From NCBI GenBank assembly GCA_958295665.1, contig OY282560.1, forward strand, positions 142,530,091 to 142,594,090: 64,000 bases of DNA, read 5' to 3'. The notes beneath the pieces were generated by a model that saw nothing but the letters and a program-made list of their open reading frames with translations, did no database searches and was not told where the DNA came from. The position numbers and the translations under genes were made by a program. This document shows, in pieces, positions 1 to 10,984 of the stretch (the stretch's first letter is position 1; each line of letters opens with the position of its first letter). This DNA comes from Tipula vernalis. Its lineage: Eukaryota > Arthropoda > Insecta > Diptera > Tipulidae.

Positions 1-2489
1 GCACTTTACGGCCCGTCGCCTTTCGATTCTCAATTTTATTTATCGTTTATGCACTGTATTTTGTATTTTAACTAATTAATTGAGTGCTTGAAATAACGGT
101 GTTGCGTTTAATTTATATATTAAAATATTTTTTACGGCACTCAATTTGTTTTGTATCACTATGTTTTGTAATCAATCAGTAATCACTATTTGTATTAATT
201 ACAAAACCACCACGAAATTACGTAAAAACGAAAAACTACGCTCTGCTACCATGTTTTGGAATCAAACAAAAAAAAAAAAATCTTTTCCCAACCAGTATTC
301 TTTATTTCGTATTAAGATACACACAGTAATTAATTTCCGCGACTGTCTTATTTCCACGACCAAAATTTTTCACCTGCTGCTTCAACCAAAACTCAAAATG
401 AAGTGTCCATTACCACTCCCTTATTTTTCTATTATTGTTGTTTATAAATGTAAAAGTCATAATCGAAAACCCGTTTTTAAAACCATAACAATGTTCCAGT
501 TAATCAAGAGACAATGCAAAAAATCTCCAAGTCGATAACGTAACTAAAATCTGCATAGGCGACATTCAGGGGTTTTTCCGATTATGACGTAGGTAACCTT
601 TTTTTATTTTTACATTAATTATTCTAAGCTTTAACAGTAGTTGTAAATTGCAATTAATTGGTGCAGTGGATTACAAAATAATTCACAACAGCAAGCAAAC
701 ATCAAAAATGTTTAAGGATTCGACAGAATGTTTCCCCATCAATACACTTATTTATTTCTTAAAACAATTAGTATTTTCTGAATAAGTTTATCCAAAAATC
801 TTCTGAATATTTTAGAATCCATTTAGTGTAATAGAAAAATTTTCTAAATGCAAATCGTCTCATCATTTAAAAACCAATTATATTGTCCTTAAATTCTAAG
901 GAAAAATTCTCGTTGTATTTGTATTCATTCTGGTATAAAAATTTAGCTACTTAATATTTAATTACATTAAAACACTTAACCCAACAAAACCAATAAAAAT
1001 CATATTCCGTTTTCGATTTTGACTTACAAAAAAATCCTTAGCCGCCTTGGAAGTAATAAAAACAATTTTGCTTCTTTTTTTTTTAATATAATTGCTTTCT
1101 TATTTCAAGTCTTGTTTTTCTGAGGTTTTCCATTTGGCATCATTAAATATTAAGGACAGAAGCACTAGAAAAAATGCACTAGAAAATGTTATTTTTTGTT
1201 ATTTTTGATGCCAACAACAAACATAAAAAATATACAATAATAATAATAAGGATAACAACATTTCTTAAAATGGATTAATTTTCTTAAAAGTTCTGGGAAA
1301 ACTAGGCATCGTACATGCTTAGGTATGAGTATATTTACCCTTATGTTGCGATGACGAAATTTCAAAACATTAAGTTTTTTTTCCTCATTGTTGTTATTGT
1401 ATATCAATTATAAATCAGCTTTGATTTATATAATTTAACGTATTTATAGAGCAGCTACTATATAGGTACTCCCTTGAGATTTTAATTAGAATATTTCAAA
1501 ATAAAAGTGAAAAGTAATTTAATTTTTTTGTTTTGCTTTTATTTTTCCATATAACAATTCTTGAAAAATAAATCAAGTGAAACCTAAATCATTTTGAACA
1601 AAGGGAAACGAAAAAACGAAAATTGTTGAACTTTTTAAATTTAAACTTTCTAGATTTAAATTTATTGAAATCCCTAATCGCAAATATGTATGTATGTATG
1701 TATATTATATACCAGGAAAAGAAAATATTGGAAAAATTCCTTTATCAAACGCAAAAGCACAAACTTTATATTTTCTTAGTGATTAAAAGGTGGGACAGAA
1801 TTATTCAAAAACATTTTTTTTTATTTATTGTATTCGAATGTAAAGAAAGCAATACAGGAACTATAAACTTGAATACATTTCTAAACTATTTCACCATAAA
1901 TCTTTCGTTTTTTTTTCTATTTTTACGAATAGATTGTGGAGAAGAATGTTTTGTTTTCAGTTTACAAAAAAAAGGATATAAAGGTTTTGATGACTATGGG
2001 ATTTTTTCTTGAAGGGTAGCTACATTTTTAATGTGTCCAATTTAAAGAAGATATGTGTTCTATAAATTTTAAAACATTAGACAATGATCGATTGAATTAT
2101 GTAAAAAAATGCTGCTGTTTGCAAGGTTCACAGCTAAGTTATTTTTGATAATTCCGTGCTCTTTGATACAAGGTCGTCTTAAATTGGGAAAGGACATCTC
2201 AAGATCATTATTGTTTTTTAAATATGTACATGGTACTTTAAACCAAAATTGTTGCCCTGTGAACCATTTTGGTTACATTATATTTGTAACCCTGGTTACA
2301 TTTTTATGCGAGTTGAAAATAATTTGATTAGCTAGTTTCATGGTGTATATTTTTTTACCAGACATGTGTCATGTACGCAGCTTTAGGGTACTTATCATTT
2401 TATAAATCCCCTGATCACCTTTTTGTGTTTGATCTGTTAAATTTTCTATAAGTGTATCTGAATGAAAAATTGTTTGATTTACGGTGGCA
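1..2489. other. AT-rich non-coding stretch
   Basis: No reading frame here resembles a protein I recognise; the longest open frames are low-complexity (Lys/Asn/Phe/Tyr-rich) translations of AT-rich DNA. A short (GTAT)n tract lies near 1684-1703. I see no RNA gene, clear terminal repeat or retroelement motif. Confidence 0.6.
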
Positions 2490-2720
2490 GATGTACTCTT
2501 CAGATTGTTGGGATTTTTTTATATTTGTCCCGCTCTTTGTCTCGAAGTATTTTTTTTTAAACTTCTGGTACATCAAACCTCCTCTATAGTTGGCAGTGAG
2601 ATTTTCGCCGCAATTACTGCATTTTTCTCTGGTTTTGCTTTATCGTGCGCACAGAAAGTTTACGAATACAACTATTTTACAAGTCATACATCTCGTAGTA
2701 TTTATTTTACGATTGCCTTT
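2490..2720 (-). pseudogene. jockey-type ORF1 (gag-like) zinc-knuckle remnant
   Basis: On the minus strand the residues CSNCGENLTANYRGG (about 2577-2622) are followed by a Lys-rich stretch with MYQKFKKK. This pattern of Cys-x2-Cys followed by TANYRG is the last knuckle of the ORF1 protein of jockey-clade non-LTR retrotransposons, an RNA-binding gag-like protein. Just upstream, in another frame, CAHDKAKPEK fits the preceding knuckle, so there is a frameshift between them. The His and final Cys expected in the knuckle are replaced by Leu and Gly, so zinc binding is unlikely. No start codon or ORF2 is attached. It is a short relic; the family call rests on one motif. Confidence 0.55.
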
Positions 2721-3169
2721 GGTTTTTGCTGCCTCGGGATCTAATTCAACCCTAAACATCAACCTTTGTTGGTTTCTTTTCACGATTAGAAATTTTGATT
2801 CACTTCTAATTTTGAAACCTTGAAGTTCTTCTTTTATTTTAATTCATTTTAGCACCAAGGTGATTCCTCTGGCTGAAATCAAGTTTTCGCTTGGACTCTA
2901 GTTTCGAAACTTCGTTTAATTTGGGCAATAAAAACTCATTTTACTATTTGATTTTAATTTAACTTACCAATAAAATTTGTTTATAATTGCCGTAACAGGA
3001 CAGGTTAAATAAGTTAATTCGCAAGCAATGACTTGTGAAAGCTGAAACAACTGGCCATATTAAATATCTCATACCATGATCCCAGCAAATACAAATTAGG
3101 ACAATGTTTAGCTAATTACGATGCTTGTAAATACTTCCCATCGTAAATGTACTCCTAATATTATTATGT

Positions 3170-4385
3170 CAGATTCTTCCTTTATTTGATAATGTTGCCT
3201 ATCCTCTGTGTTGCTAATCCTTTCGTAAACTGTGGTGCAAATTTTCCGCAGAATTTGTTTATTGCATCACTTTGCAAATGTGTACGCACAAAGACACTTT
3301 TAACCAACAGTATAGATGTCAGGTCGAGTTCTCAGATTGTACCTGTCTGTGTTTTTTCGAGTATGAATAATCAATAATCTGCTTGGCAATGGATGCAAAT
3401 TTCGCAGATATTGCCTCAAGTTGCTTTAAGAATTTATAATCTTGAACATGATTAATTTGAGGGTAACCCCAATAACAGAAAATATGATTATTTCTGACTT
3501 GTTTCGTGCACCCCCCTTGTTTCTATGTAAGACTTTATTTCGGCCAAGCTAGATCAATTTACTTGTTCTAACTGACTGGATTGTGATAGTATATTGCAAT
3601 TTTTGAATGAGTGACACCATATCGATTAGGTAACTTTTTATATTCAGCACTTTTGAACAGGGATCCGTTTTCTGAATTTGATCATTTGAACTGCCAAATT
3701 CAAAAAATTATAAAAACTATTCTTAGTTGTAGTACTCTGTGAGACATTAACAAAACCAATTTAACCTCAAAAAACGCTTTTTTCTATTTATCTCGCCTTC
3801 TACTCCACTTTTTATGATAAAACAAATTGGTAATTATTCCTCATAAAAAGTACAAGTATATTAGATTATAATGGTTGCATCTCCTTTTTTCAGGGGATGA
3901 AATTACACAAATTAAGGGGTGGTTTTAACCTCTAAAAGGGTCTTAGTTGCCGATTAAAAAAATGGTTTCGTTAATGTCTCACAGAGTACTACAACTAAGA
4001 ATAGTTTTTATAATTTTTTGAATTTGACAGATCACAAGGTTCCCTTGTCAGTACTTACAAAGTATTTCCTTTTATCAGGAATTTTGTGAAGTGGTCTAAA
4101 ACAATAAGAATCACGGTTTTTTTCTGGGTTAATCTTGGATAAAGACCAAGTATCTCTATCAATTTTGTGGTCTCAAAATTCAATTGGTTGTACCATATTT
4201 TTGCAGATGTCCGTAATTTCCATATCAAGAGGTCGGATAAATGGTGTTTTAATTTGGTTCCAATCGGATAAATATTCGCCCATTATTCACACAAAAGGCC
4301 GAAAAACTATTTGAATCGGACTCAATTGCTTACCTCAATTCCTTGTACACTTCGTTTTCGAATTCGGATAATGTTCTTTCAGAAA
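3170..4385 (-). pseudogene. gypsy copy A integrase, split by a MITE
   Basis: Minus-strand segments include EFENEVYKEL and NNGRIFIRLEP (N-terminal linker), VLDHFTKFLIK (core), then, beyond the 340-bp insertion, ENGSLFKSAEYKK and YGVTHSKIAIYY (core around the second catalytic acid; Glu in place of the usual Asp). A Lys/Arg-rich C-terminal portion extends to about 3180. Several stops and frame changes are present. The order and spacing fit a Ty3/gypsy integrase once the insertion is disregarded. Confidence 0.7.
3691..4030. mobile_element. 340-bp inverted-repeat MITE inside gypsy A integrase
   Basis: Bases 3691-3758 are repeated as the reverse complement at 3963-4030, with only a few mismatches over about 68 bp. 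Both ends begin CTGYCAAATTCAAAAA. The spacer is AT-rich and non-coding. It separates two blocks of one integrase domain, so it is a true insertion. I could not identify a clean target-site duplication, so the superfamily is open. Confidence 0.8.
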
Positions 4386-4399
4386 GGAGATTAAATTCG

Positions 4400-4665
4400 T
4401 AAAAATATATCGGGAATAACATTGTCATTGACTTTTTGATGCTCAATAGAGAATCTGTACCCTTCCATTTTCAAACTACAACGTATTAGTTGACCACTCC
4501 GATATTACTGTAGCATAAGCCATTTCAGAGTAGCGTGACATGTTATTATTGTAAAATCATGCCCCTCCACATATTGTCGGAATTTTTTGTTGGCCAATAT
4601 CGCTGCCAAACACATAGCTCAATTACCGAATACTTTTTTTTTGCTTTTTTCAAGTTTTGTGACAT
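4400..4665 (-). pseudogene. gypsy copy A RNase H (broken)
   Basis: Minus-strand translations show HDFTIITCHATLKWLM and then GYRFSIEHQKVNDNVIPDI. These are the C-terminal half of the Ty3/gypsy RNase H domain, including the stretch leading to the usual end-of-domain motif. A stop codon interrupts the two pieces, and Cys stands where the catalytic Asp of the T-D-H motif is expected. It lies immediately downstream of the reverse transcriptase relic in element orientation. Confidence 0.75.
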
Positions 4666-4789
4666 TTATGCTATGTGCCGTTTATATTTTTCAGTATCTT
4701 TTTGATATAAAGCTGTACCCACGTCTTCTTTATTTGTGCACATTGAATGAAACAATGTTGGTCCATCCAACCATACATGTTTGCATGAC

Positions 4790-5400
4790 CTTTCCAAGTG
4801 GAGGTAAATTTAAAATTGCTTCAATTTTATTAGAATCTGGTCTCAATCCGTCTTCACCAGATATCCTAAGTACCTTATTTCCCTTATTACAAAATTGCTT
4901 TTCTGAACGTTAATAGTCAGATCTATCATCTGTAACGGGTTTGCGATCAAGAGAAAAGTTGTGCACACACTGTATCTAACTTGGCGCATCAGCCGATACA
5001 TCGATTGGGTTTCATTACAGAGTCCAAATAGTATCACTTTGAATTGATAGAATGGCCACTTTGGTGTACAGTAAATGCAGTCTTGTCGGGTGAGGATTCC
5101 TCAAGCAAAATCTTCTGAAAAGCTCCTTTTGTATTTCGTGTCAGAGCGTCTTCCAAAAAGTCGGTCAATTATAGAGAGTGGATATGCATCTTTTTCTGTT
5201 ACCGAGTTAAGTTTTTGTGCGCCTACACATAGTCTGTTATTTCAGTTTGGTTTCCGAATAATTGTCAGCGGCGAATTCGAAGCAATTTTGTTTGTATCAA
5301 GACATTGCTGTACGGCAGGCGATTGTCGTGAAGACTTAGGGTAATACGGTTATTAAACTGATTTTATGTCTTTCTTAACAACAATTTTATGCTCGTACAA
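4790..5400 (-). pseudogene. gypsy copy A reverse transcriptase (broken)
   Basis: Minus-strand fragments read LNSVTEKDAYPLSIIDRL (about 5180-5220), QFKVILFGLCNETQS (about 5000-5040) and LTINVQKSNFVIREIRYLGY (about 4870-4925). These match the fingers, the FGLxNA-type motif and the thumb-side segment of Ty3/gypsy reverse transcriptase. A frame change occurs after YLGY; the following RPDSNKIEAIL lies in another frame. The block that should contain the catalytic Y-x-D-D box between FGLCN and LTIN is missing or unrecognisable, so the enzyme is dead. Confidence 0.75.
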
Positions 5401-5420
5401 GTATGTCTATCCGAGTCCAT

Positions 5421-6282
5421 CTTTATAAAATGATATATCCTTATGACCCCATCCATTCTTGTTGTTCTGCTTCAATCAACACGTGCGGGAATTATTTTGA
5501 TCTTTTTCGCTTAATTTTATTTCGTTACCGTGGCCAGCTACCACAATATTATAACGCCCCAATATTAATACAAAACTTAATGTTCTCAATTTTAGAGTAC
5601 CAATACAAAACTTAATGTTTTCTATTTTAGAACCAAAATTGATGGGTAGCCATATTAAAACCTTGTATCGAATTAAGTGTTCCGTAAACTGTTTTTATAA
5701 AAGAATTGAACTTAGCGTAATTAATTTTGGCCTCAGCTAAAAACTGGGGCGAATCTTTGCTTAGTAAGCTATGCATTGGCTGCAAGAGTGATTTTGGCGT
5801 GAGAGAAATACTTATATTGCAGCATAGGAGAAATAGCTACAGACTTTCATCCAAGAATAACAGTGCTATTCGCAATGAATTAGGTGAATTAAAACTGAAC
5901 ACTTATAGCGTTCGATTTTTAACGGGCATACAGAAAAAAAATTTGGCGACAAACATTAGCATCAAAATTAGTAAATTGGCAACAAACATAATATTTTAGA
6001 ACCAAACAATGAAAATACAAACAAATAATTTTCAGCGTCAAAAAAATAGCGACAAAAAGTAGCATCAAAAATTAGAAATAAGCAGCAAACATCTGGTTAA
6101 ATTATTAAGGTTAATAGTTTTTTGGCGTATTCCCCACCTCATATATTTATTTACTTCGGGCTTTTCGAAACGCATTCTACTGCTACACTAAAAAGATACA
6201 TTTTTTCCATCTCTCTTGTGTTATATTCTAAAAAATTACAAAACATAGTACAACAACAAAAAAAAAATTGTAACTTTTAGAA
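5421..6282. other. AT-rich spacer with a 35-bp direct duplication
   Basis: Nothing coding is recognised. Bases 5567-5596 and 5602-5631 are near-identical direct copies (AATACAAAACTTAATGTT...) with a 35-bp period. The upstream part may hold unrecognisable 5' sequence of gypsy copy A. Confidence 0.5.
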
Positions 6283-7112
6283 TATTACCACATATAAGAA
6301 TAGGCATATGTGGATCTTGTATGGGCCATATTTACATTCCAAATTTCAATAGCAAATTCCAATGCAATCTGTTTAGAGCAGGATGTATATATAATTTACA
6401 TTTCTATCCCTTTTTATCCTTTTACCCATTGACTATTTTTATTTCGAACGAAAACCAAAAAAAACGAAATGCTTCGTTTTTGTTTTGATGTAATAAAAAT
6501 AGTCAACAGCAATACAACAAGGGCTTCGATTTAGCCGGATATTTTTTTATTTTTACGAACAATTAGTATGCGTAGCAATTTAACGAGACAAAACTTGTAC
6601 GGAAAAAACACGAGAGCGCAGCTCGAGTGTTTTTGCCTGGACAAAAGTTTTGTCGAGTTAAATTGCTACGCATACTAATTACGAGTGCAAAAATAAAAAA
6701 ATCCCCGGCTAACTCAAAGCTCGAGTTGTATTTGTTGAGATAATTCAACGAGAAAAGAGAAAAAAGTTAATAAATTAGACATTTTTTTGATTAAAAATTT
6801 ATTATTCAAACTTATAAAATAATTGAAAAAGGTAAATAAAAAAATATCCGAAAAAAATATCCACTTGCATCACACCTTCCTTCCTTTTTCGAAAATATCC
6901 GCTAGCAAACAGCTACTTTGATACATTTTACTATGAATTTTTTTACACAAGTTGAATTATCATGGGTAAAAGGATAAAAAGGGATAGAACTGTAAATTAT
7001 ATACTCGTATACGTCCTGGTCTAAACAGATTGGATTAGAATTTGCTATTGAAATTTGGAATGTAAATATGGCCCATACAAGATCCACATCTGTCTATTCT
7101 TATCTGTGATAT
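6283..7112. mobile_element. 830-bp element with ~150-bp terminal inverted repeats
   Basis: The interval 6283-6440 (containing GGATCTTGTATGGGCC) recurs as the reverse complement at 6955-7112 with modest divergence. The arms are about 150 bp and the interior about 515 bp. The interior carries no transposase motif and includes a second, independent foldback (6504-6739). This is best described as a non-autonomous foldback/MITE-type element. Confidence 0.75.
6504..6739. mobile_element. Nested 236-bp foldback (hairpin) element
   Basis: The arms 6504-6613 and 6626-6739 are reverse complements with a centre near 6617; the core words TAGCAATTTAACGAGACA and the matching GTCGAGTTAAATTGCTA are on opposite sides. 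As single-stranded DNA or RNA it would form a hairpin of over 100 bp. It sits inside the larger inverted-repeat element, implying a later insertion. Confidence 0.75.
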
Positions 7113-7136
7113 TACCCAGTATAAATTTATGTTTTT

Positions 7137-7962
7137 AGGCTGTTTTCCAAACGATACTAATTTACTTACTTATCTGTGGAACCTAACTTATTCAACGTAA
7201 TTTCCTATGGAATAAGTTAGGTTCCACAAGTAAGTAAGTAAATAAGTATCGTTTGGAAATAAGGCCTTAGTATAGAATATGTGTCGAAAAACCTGAAGTC
7301 TTTTGGAATGCACCTACTTTCACATGCACCATAACCCACTACCGAAGTGGATTTGATAATTAGCTTTCATATGTATGTCTTTTCACACGTATCGAAGATT
7401 GTTAATTTGACTGAAGCGCAACTAGTTTCATTTCAAATGTTACAAATTAGTTGTCAAAAATGTATTTGTTAAAAATCAATTACACATTTTTAAAATATGA
7501 ATTTAATTTAACAAAAACAAATAATTTTCGATAAACTTATCAAATTCAACTAAACTAATATTAATTAAGATATTAATCAAAATTCTAAAATCATCTATTC
7601 AGTTTTCAGATTAATATCTGTCATTCTATTCACACAGTAATTCAGTACCGCAGTGAATTAGTTAACACCGAATTATAAAGTGTATTTTATTTGATAATCC
7701 TCTTCGGCATTAGATTTCCCCATTTCACACGACAATTTTTCGGATTAGGTAATCCAGTTCGGAATTGGATTATGATGCATGTGAAAGCGACTTATGTGGT
7801 TGAAAAAGAAAATTAAGATGAAGAGAAGCGAAGTCAAGCGTACAGCGCCGCTAATCTGTTTGAGGTACAAGCAAAATTGATAGGAATGACTTTATTTACT
7901 TATTTAAAATGGCGGCAAATATGTCAATTAGTATCAAATAAGTCACGTTTGGAAAACAGCCT
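7137..7962. mobile_element. 826-bp TIR element with repeated ends
   Basis: AGGCTGTTTTCCAAACG at 7137-7153 is matched by its reverse complement at 7946-7962. The first 130 bp (7137-7267) is itself a near-perfect palindrome with a short loop, so the end sequence occurs three times. A further inverted pair lies inside (CTTTCACATGCAYCATAA near 7317 and its complement ending about 7788). No coding capacity is visible; a composite MITE is likely. Confidence 0.7.
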
Positions 7963-8077
7963 CAATTTCTTTATATCTTAGGCGTTTTCGTTAATAGGTC
8001 CTGACTAATTTCATGCCAATTTTCGATCATTAAACTTATCTGTCTGTTTAAGAACGAATGAGATAACTTCAAGCTAA

Positions 8078-8653
8078 AGCGTGAAACACACCGAGCAACT
8101 GCAGCGAGCAGCAAATTTAAATATATGTTGATTTGCTTATGTATTCATAGATAGTCGTATGTTAGTTAAGCAAAAGTATAAGCAATTTTTATAAAAACAT
8201 TTAAATATTTAATAATTTTAATAGATAAATGTTGATTAAAAGAAAATCTATCACAAGTGGAATATGTGGGACATGTCGCGCTGCCCTTGGTGTGTTTCAG
8301 CCTTAATTTAGATGTTAATGTGTTAATTTTTTTTTGAATATGAATGTATTTACATCTCAAAATGCATTTTCGAGTTTTGCTGTCATAATAAAATGTATTC
8401 TTAACTTTTTGTATGTGATGGATAAAGGCTGAAACACACGCTGCTCTTGGTATGACATGTTCCACATATTCCACTTATGATAGCTTTTATTTTAATCAAC
8501 ATTTATCTATTAAAATTATCAAAAATTTAAATGTTTTTATAGAAATTGCTTATACTTTTGCTTAATATACGATTATCTATGAATACATAAGCAAATCAAC
8601 ATACATATATTTAAATTTGCTGCTCGCTGGCGCGGCTCGGTGTGTTTCACACT
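8078..8653. mobile_element. 576-bp foldback MITE, TAA target duplication
   Basis: Arms of about 228 bp (8078-8305 and 8425-8653) are reverse complements, starting AGYGTGAAACACACCGAG, around a ~120-bp spacer. TAA occurs directly outside both ends (8075-8077 and 8654-8656). A 3-bp TWA duplication is characteristic of PIF/Harbinger elements, so a Harbinger-type MITE is inferred. No transposase is encoded. Confidence 0.75.
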
Positions 8654-8726
8654 TAATGCCGCAAACACAAAGACGCCGTTCGAAGCGCCGCTAAAATTAA
8701 AACACATATAGTTTCATATTAGCGAA

Positions 8727-8860
8727 CTCACACCGTGCGTTTTTTTATTATATCGGAGCGATAAAAGAGATCGAAAAAAGGCATTTTGCGTTTTTTTTTT
8801 CATATACTTCAGGACAGCGATTTTGGTCGCAATTTGAGGTTTGAGTTGAGAATTACCGGA
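8727..8860 (-). repeat. Terminal-like sequence, left copy (pairs with 10985-11335)
   Basis: Minus-strand words TTGCGACCAAAATCG, TGTCC, then GATCTC and CCGATATAATAAAAAAACG occur here. The same words in the same order occur on the plus strand at 10985-11335, with extra sequence between them. A third version lies at the satellite junction (38351-38430). The pairing in opposite orientation suggests the two ends of one ~2.6-kb element enclosing the piggyBac relic, but the similarity is patchy. Confidence 0.4.
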
Positions 8861-8949
8861 AGGCAATATTATTGGTAAATTGTATTGGTGTCCAAAGAAT
8901 AAATATAAAGAGAGAACAAACATTTCAAAAATAAAAAAACAATTCAGTG

Positions 8950-9995
8950 TTATCTCATGCGTACGAAAGGAAGGTTATAAGTAGCGGTAACACATTTTGT
9001 ATCTTTCCACTTAACAAACTGTGATTTCATGGATTCCGTTCGTTAAGATAAAATCTTGGCTCCCGCCTCGTTCCATATTCTTATCGGGTTTAAATTTCAC
9101 ATTTTTCAATCTATTTAACATGATCGTTCCTAAAAGTGAAAAATTTATAAGTTAATACATAAATAATGAAAATTTGTTTGCAGAAATATTTACCTGCTGC
9201 TCGGTACCCTAAATCAAGCAGTTCTAACATTAGTGGCACTGTGGTAATATATCGATCGAAATAAATGAAGCTCTCCTTAGGGAGAGTTTTTACTAGGTGG
9301 AGGACCACAGGTGGGCCTAATCCCAATGATCGATCGCCAAGGCTAGTGTTGTCACCTACGACGAGCCCACCGGATGTCGTTACTACAAAATTTTTCAAAC
9401 CAACCGGCCTTGGCTTATTTTTCACAAATTGCCTTACTGGACAACGACCGATGTAAGGGATCATTTGCTCGTCAATCGAGTAGTGATCAATTTTTCTTGG
9501 CAGCGCTCTATACCTATTTTTTACTGAACTAAGCTGAGGTTCTATTTTCCAGAACAAGGTTTGTGGGATCGGGTGTTGTTTCGTTTATGTTGATATAATG
9601 TAACGAATTCCGTAATTTTTGAAAACGAGTTCGAGATATGGTACTTGCTACTGCATCAAAACGAAAATTATCTCTCCAATACATTTTTACGCGTGGATAT
9701 GAAAGTACGCCCATCCCATCACTAGGCATACACCATACAATTTTCTCAACTCCACAGCTGAAGTTTTCAGCTCAGTGCCATGCATTTTCAAATGGTATAT
9801 TTTTGTGTTTTTGGCGGCATTATCAAAATCATCTTCACTAAAATAGGCAATTAAATACTCTAATGGGGATTTAACGTAGTTCGAGTGCGACGGATGAATT
9901 TCGTTATCTTTTAGATAATGCGGGGTAAATTGGCCTGGATGCCACATATTTAACCTTGTGGATGATAGTTCAATGCTACCATTTTCATTAGTCTA
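8950..9995 (-). pseudogene. piggyBac-family transposase, frameshifted
   Basis: Minus-strand frames carry MWHPGQFTPH, PLEYLIAYFSEDDF, then MYWRDNFRFDAVASTISR, then HYSIDEQMIPYIGRCPVRQF and FIYFDRYITTVPL. This is the DDE transposase of piggyBac elements (DDE_Tnp_1_7), which cuts and pastes at TTAA sites. Two of its catalytic Asp residues are visible (IDEQM and FDRY). At least two frameshifts separate the N-terminal, middle and catalytic blocks. Past a predicted intron (9130-9193) the code continues with TIMLNRLKNVKFKP and, after a further stop and frame change, VKWKDTKCVTATY, ending near 8956. No start codon is clear upstream of 9947; a TAG just before TNENGS could be an acceptor or a stop. Length is well below the usual 500-600 residues. 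It is a decayed copy, not an active gene. Confidence 0.8.
9130..9193 (-). other. Predicted 64-bp intron in the piggyBac transposase
   Basis: On the minus strand the coding stretch reads into GTAAATATTT and resumes after TTCACTTTTAG. Removing these 64 bases joins the codons for Ala-Ala-Gly to Thr-Ile-Met in frame, exactly where the transposase family continues. The size and GT...AG borders fit a typical fly intron. It is inferred from sequence only. Confidence 0.65.
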
Positions 9996-10263
9996 GTTAT
10001 GTTTTATTAATTAAAATAATGTTATATATGGTATACATTTTAAATATGTACATAATACATTATGTAGTGTAACGAGATAAAACAATTATTGCAAAATACA
10101 ATATTAAACAAATTTTCTTTTTTTTTTGTTGGCAAATCGTGTTACGGATTCGCTGGGCGATCTGTCAAAATTTCCTTAACAATGTATTTTCGTTAAATTC
10201 TAAAGGTTTTATTACATATGCTTAAAGACTCGCTGGTCTATGCTTTAAACAAAAACCTTTTGC

Positions 10264-10342
10264 CATGTTAAACAAGAAGCATTAAAAATCGCACATTTGA
10301 CAGTGTCAAATGGGCGTTTTTTTAGTCTTTTGTTTAACATAA
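10264..10342. repeat. 79-bp imperfect hairpin
   Basis: GTTAAACAAGAAGCATTAAAA and its partner ending TTTTGTTTAAC form an imperfect inverted repeat closing on CATTTGACA/TGTCAAATG. Single-copy in this window; it could be a tiny MITE or a degraded element end. Confidence 0.5.
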
Positions 10343-10984
10343 TGCAAATAAGAGAGATAAAATGACACGAAGAAGAGGGATATAAAATATAATGTGGAAA
10401 ATATAAGAATTATATTAGTTATTTTGAGTTAGTGTTAATTCAAACGCAGGTAAGGGAGGATGTATGTACGTCGTGTGATTTTTTATTATTTAAAATTATT
10501 AATAAAATTATAGTTTATAAATATTTTTCTGACTTATTTTCCATTTTTAGTAAATATTTATTTATCTTTAAATCATTATTCAATTAACAATTTTATTAGT
10601 TTTAAAGTTTGCAGAAAATTACTGGAAATAAAAATATGTACAAACTTCCTTTACTCCGTTTATTCTCACATAACTCAAAAAACCAACAAATTCCAAAAAA
10701 AAGTTAAAAATATTATGAATGTGGCCGACGAAGAATATATAAATTAAAATCCATTTATTTATACATTTCGGTTACAGCAATAAAAGATAGAAAAACATGA
10801 ATTCCTCATGTTAGAAGATAAGGAAAAATAACTCAAGGCGAGCGGAAGCAACAAAAAGTTGAACCGATTTCACCCGCAAAAATAAGCTATTTGATGTTTA
10901 CCATCATGAGAAAACACACTAATTCAATAAAAATATTTGACGGCACACAATAGGAAAATGTATATTATACGCCGTGTACATATA
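10343..10984. other. AT-rich non-coding DNA
   Basis: No coding similarity or strong structure seen. CAG|GTAAG occurs at about 10447, but it lacks a convincing pyrimidine tract. Confidence 0.5.

Larger units (their letters stand above)
3100..5420 (-). mobile_element. Decayed Ty3/gypsy retrotransposon, copy A (pol only)
   Basis: Reading the minus strand from about 5420 down to 3100 gives reverse transcriptase, RNase H and integrase similarity in the usual Ty3/gypsy order, scattered over many frames with stops. No LTRs, gag or primer-binding site were found. The integrase part is interrupted by an inverted-repeat element at 3691-4030. The density of frameshifts indicates an old, dead copy. Confidence 0.75.

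Noticed and set aside
146..538. 130-codon ORF
   Set aside because: Low-complexity Lys/Asn/Ile/Phe-rich composition and no recognisable motif; expected by chance at this base composition.
4587..4913. 108-codon plus-strand ORF
   Set aside because: Antisense shadow of gypsy copy A reverse transcriptase and RNase H.
8714..8923. 69-codon minus-strand ORF as a gene
   Set aside because: No recognised family; it overlaps the terminal-like repeat and is more likely transposon end sequence.
10440..10455. CAG|GTAAGG as a second recursive splice site
   Set aside because: The upstream sequence lacks a pyrimidine tract, so the acceptor half is weak.
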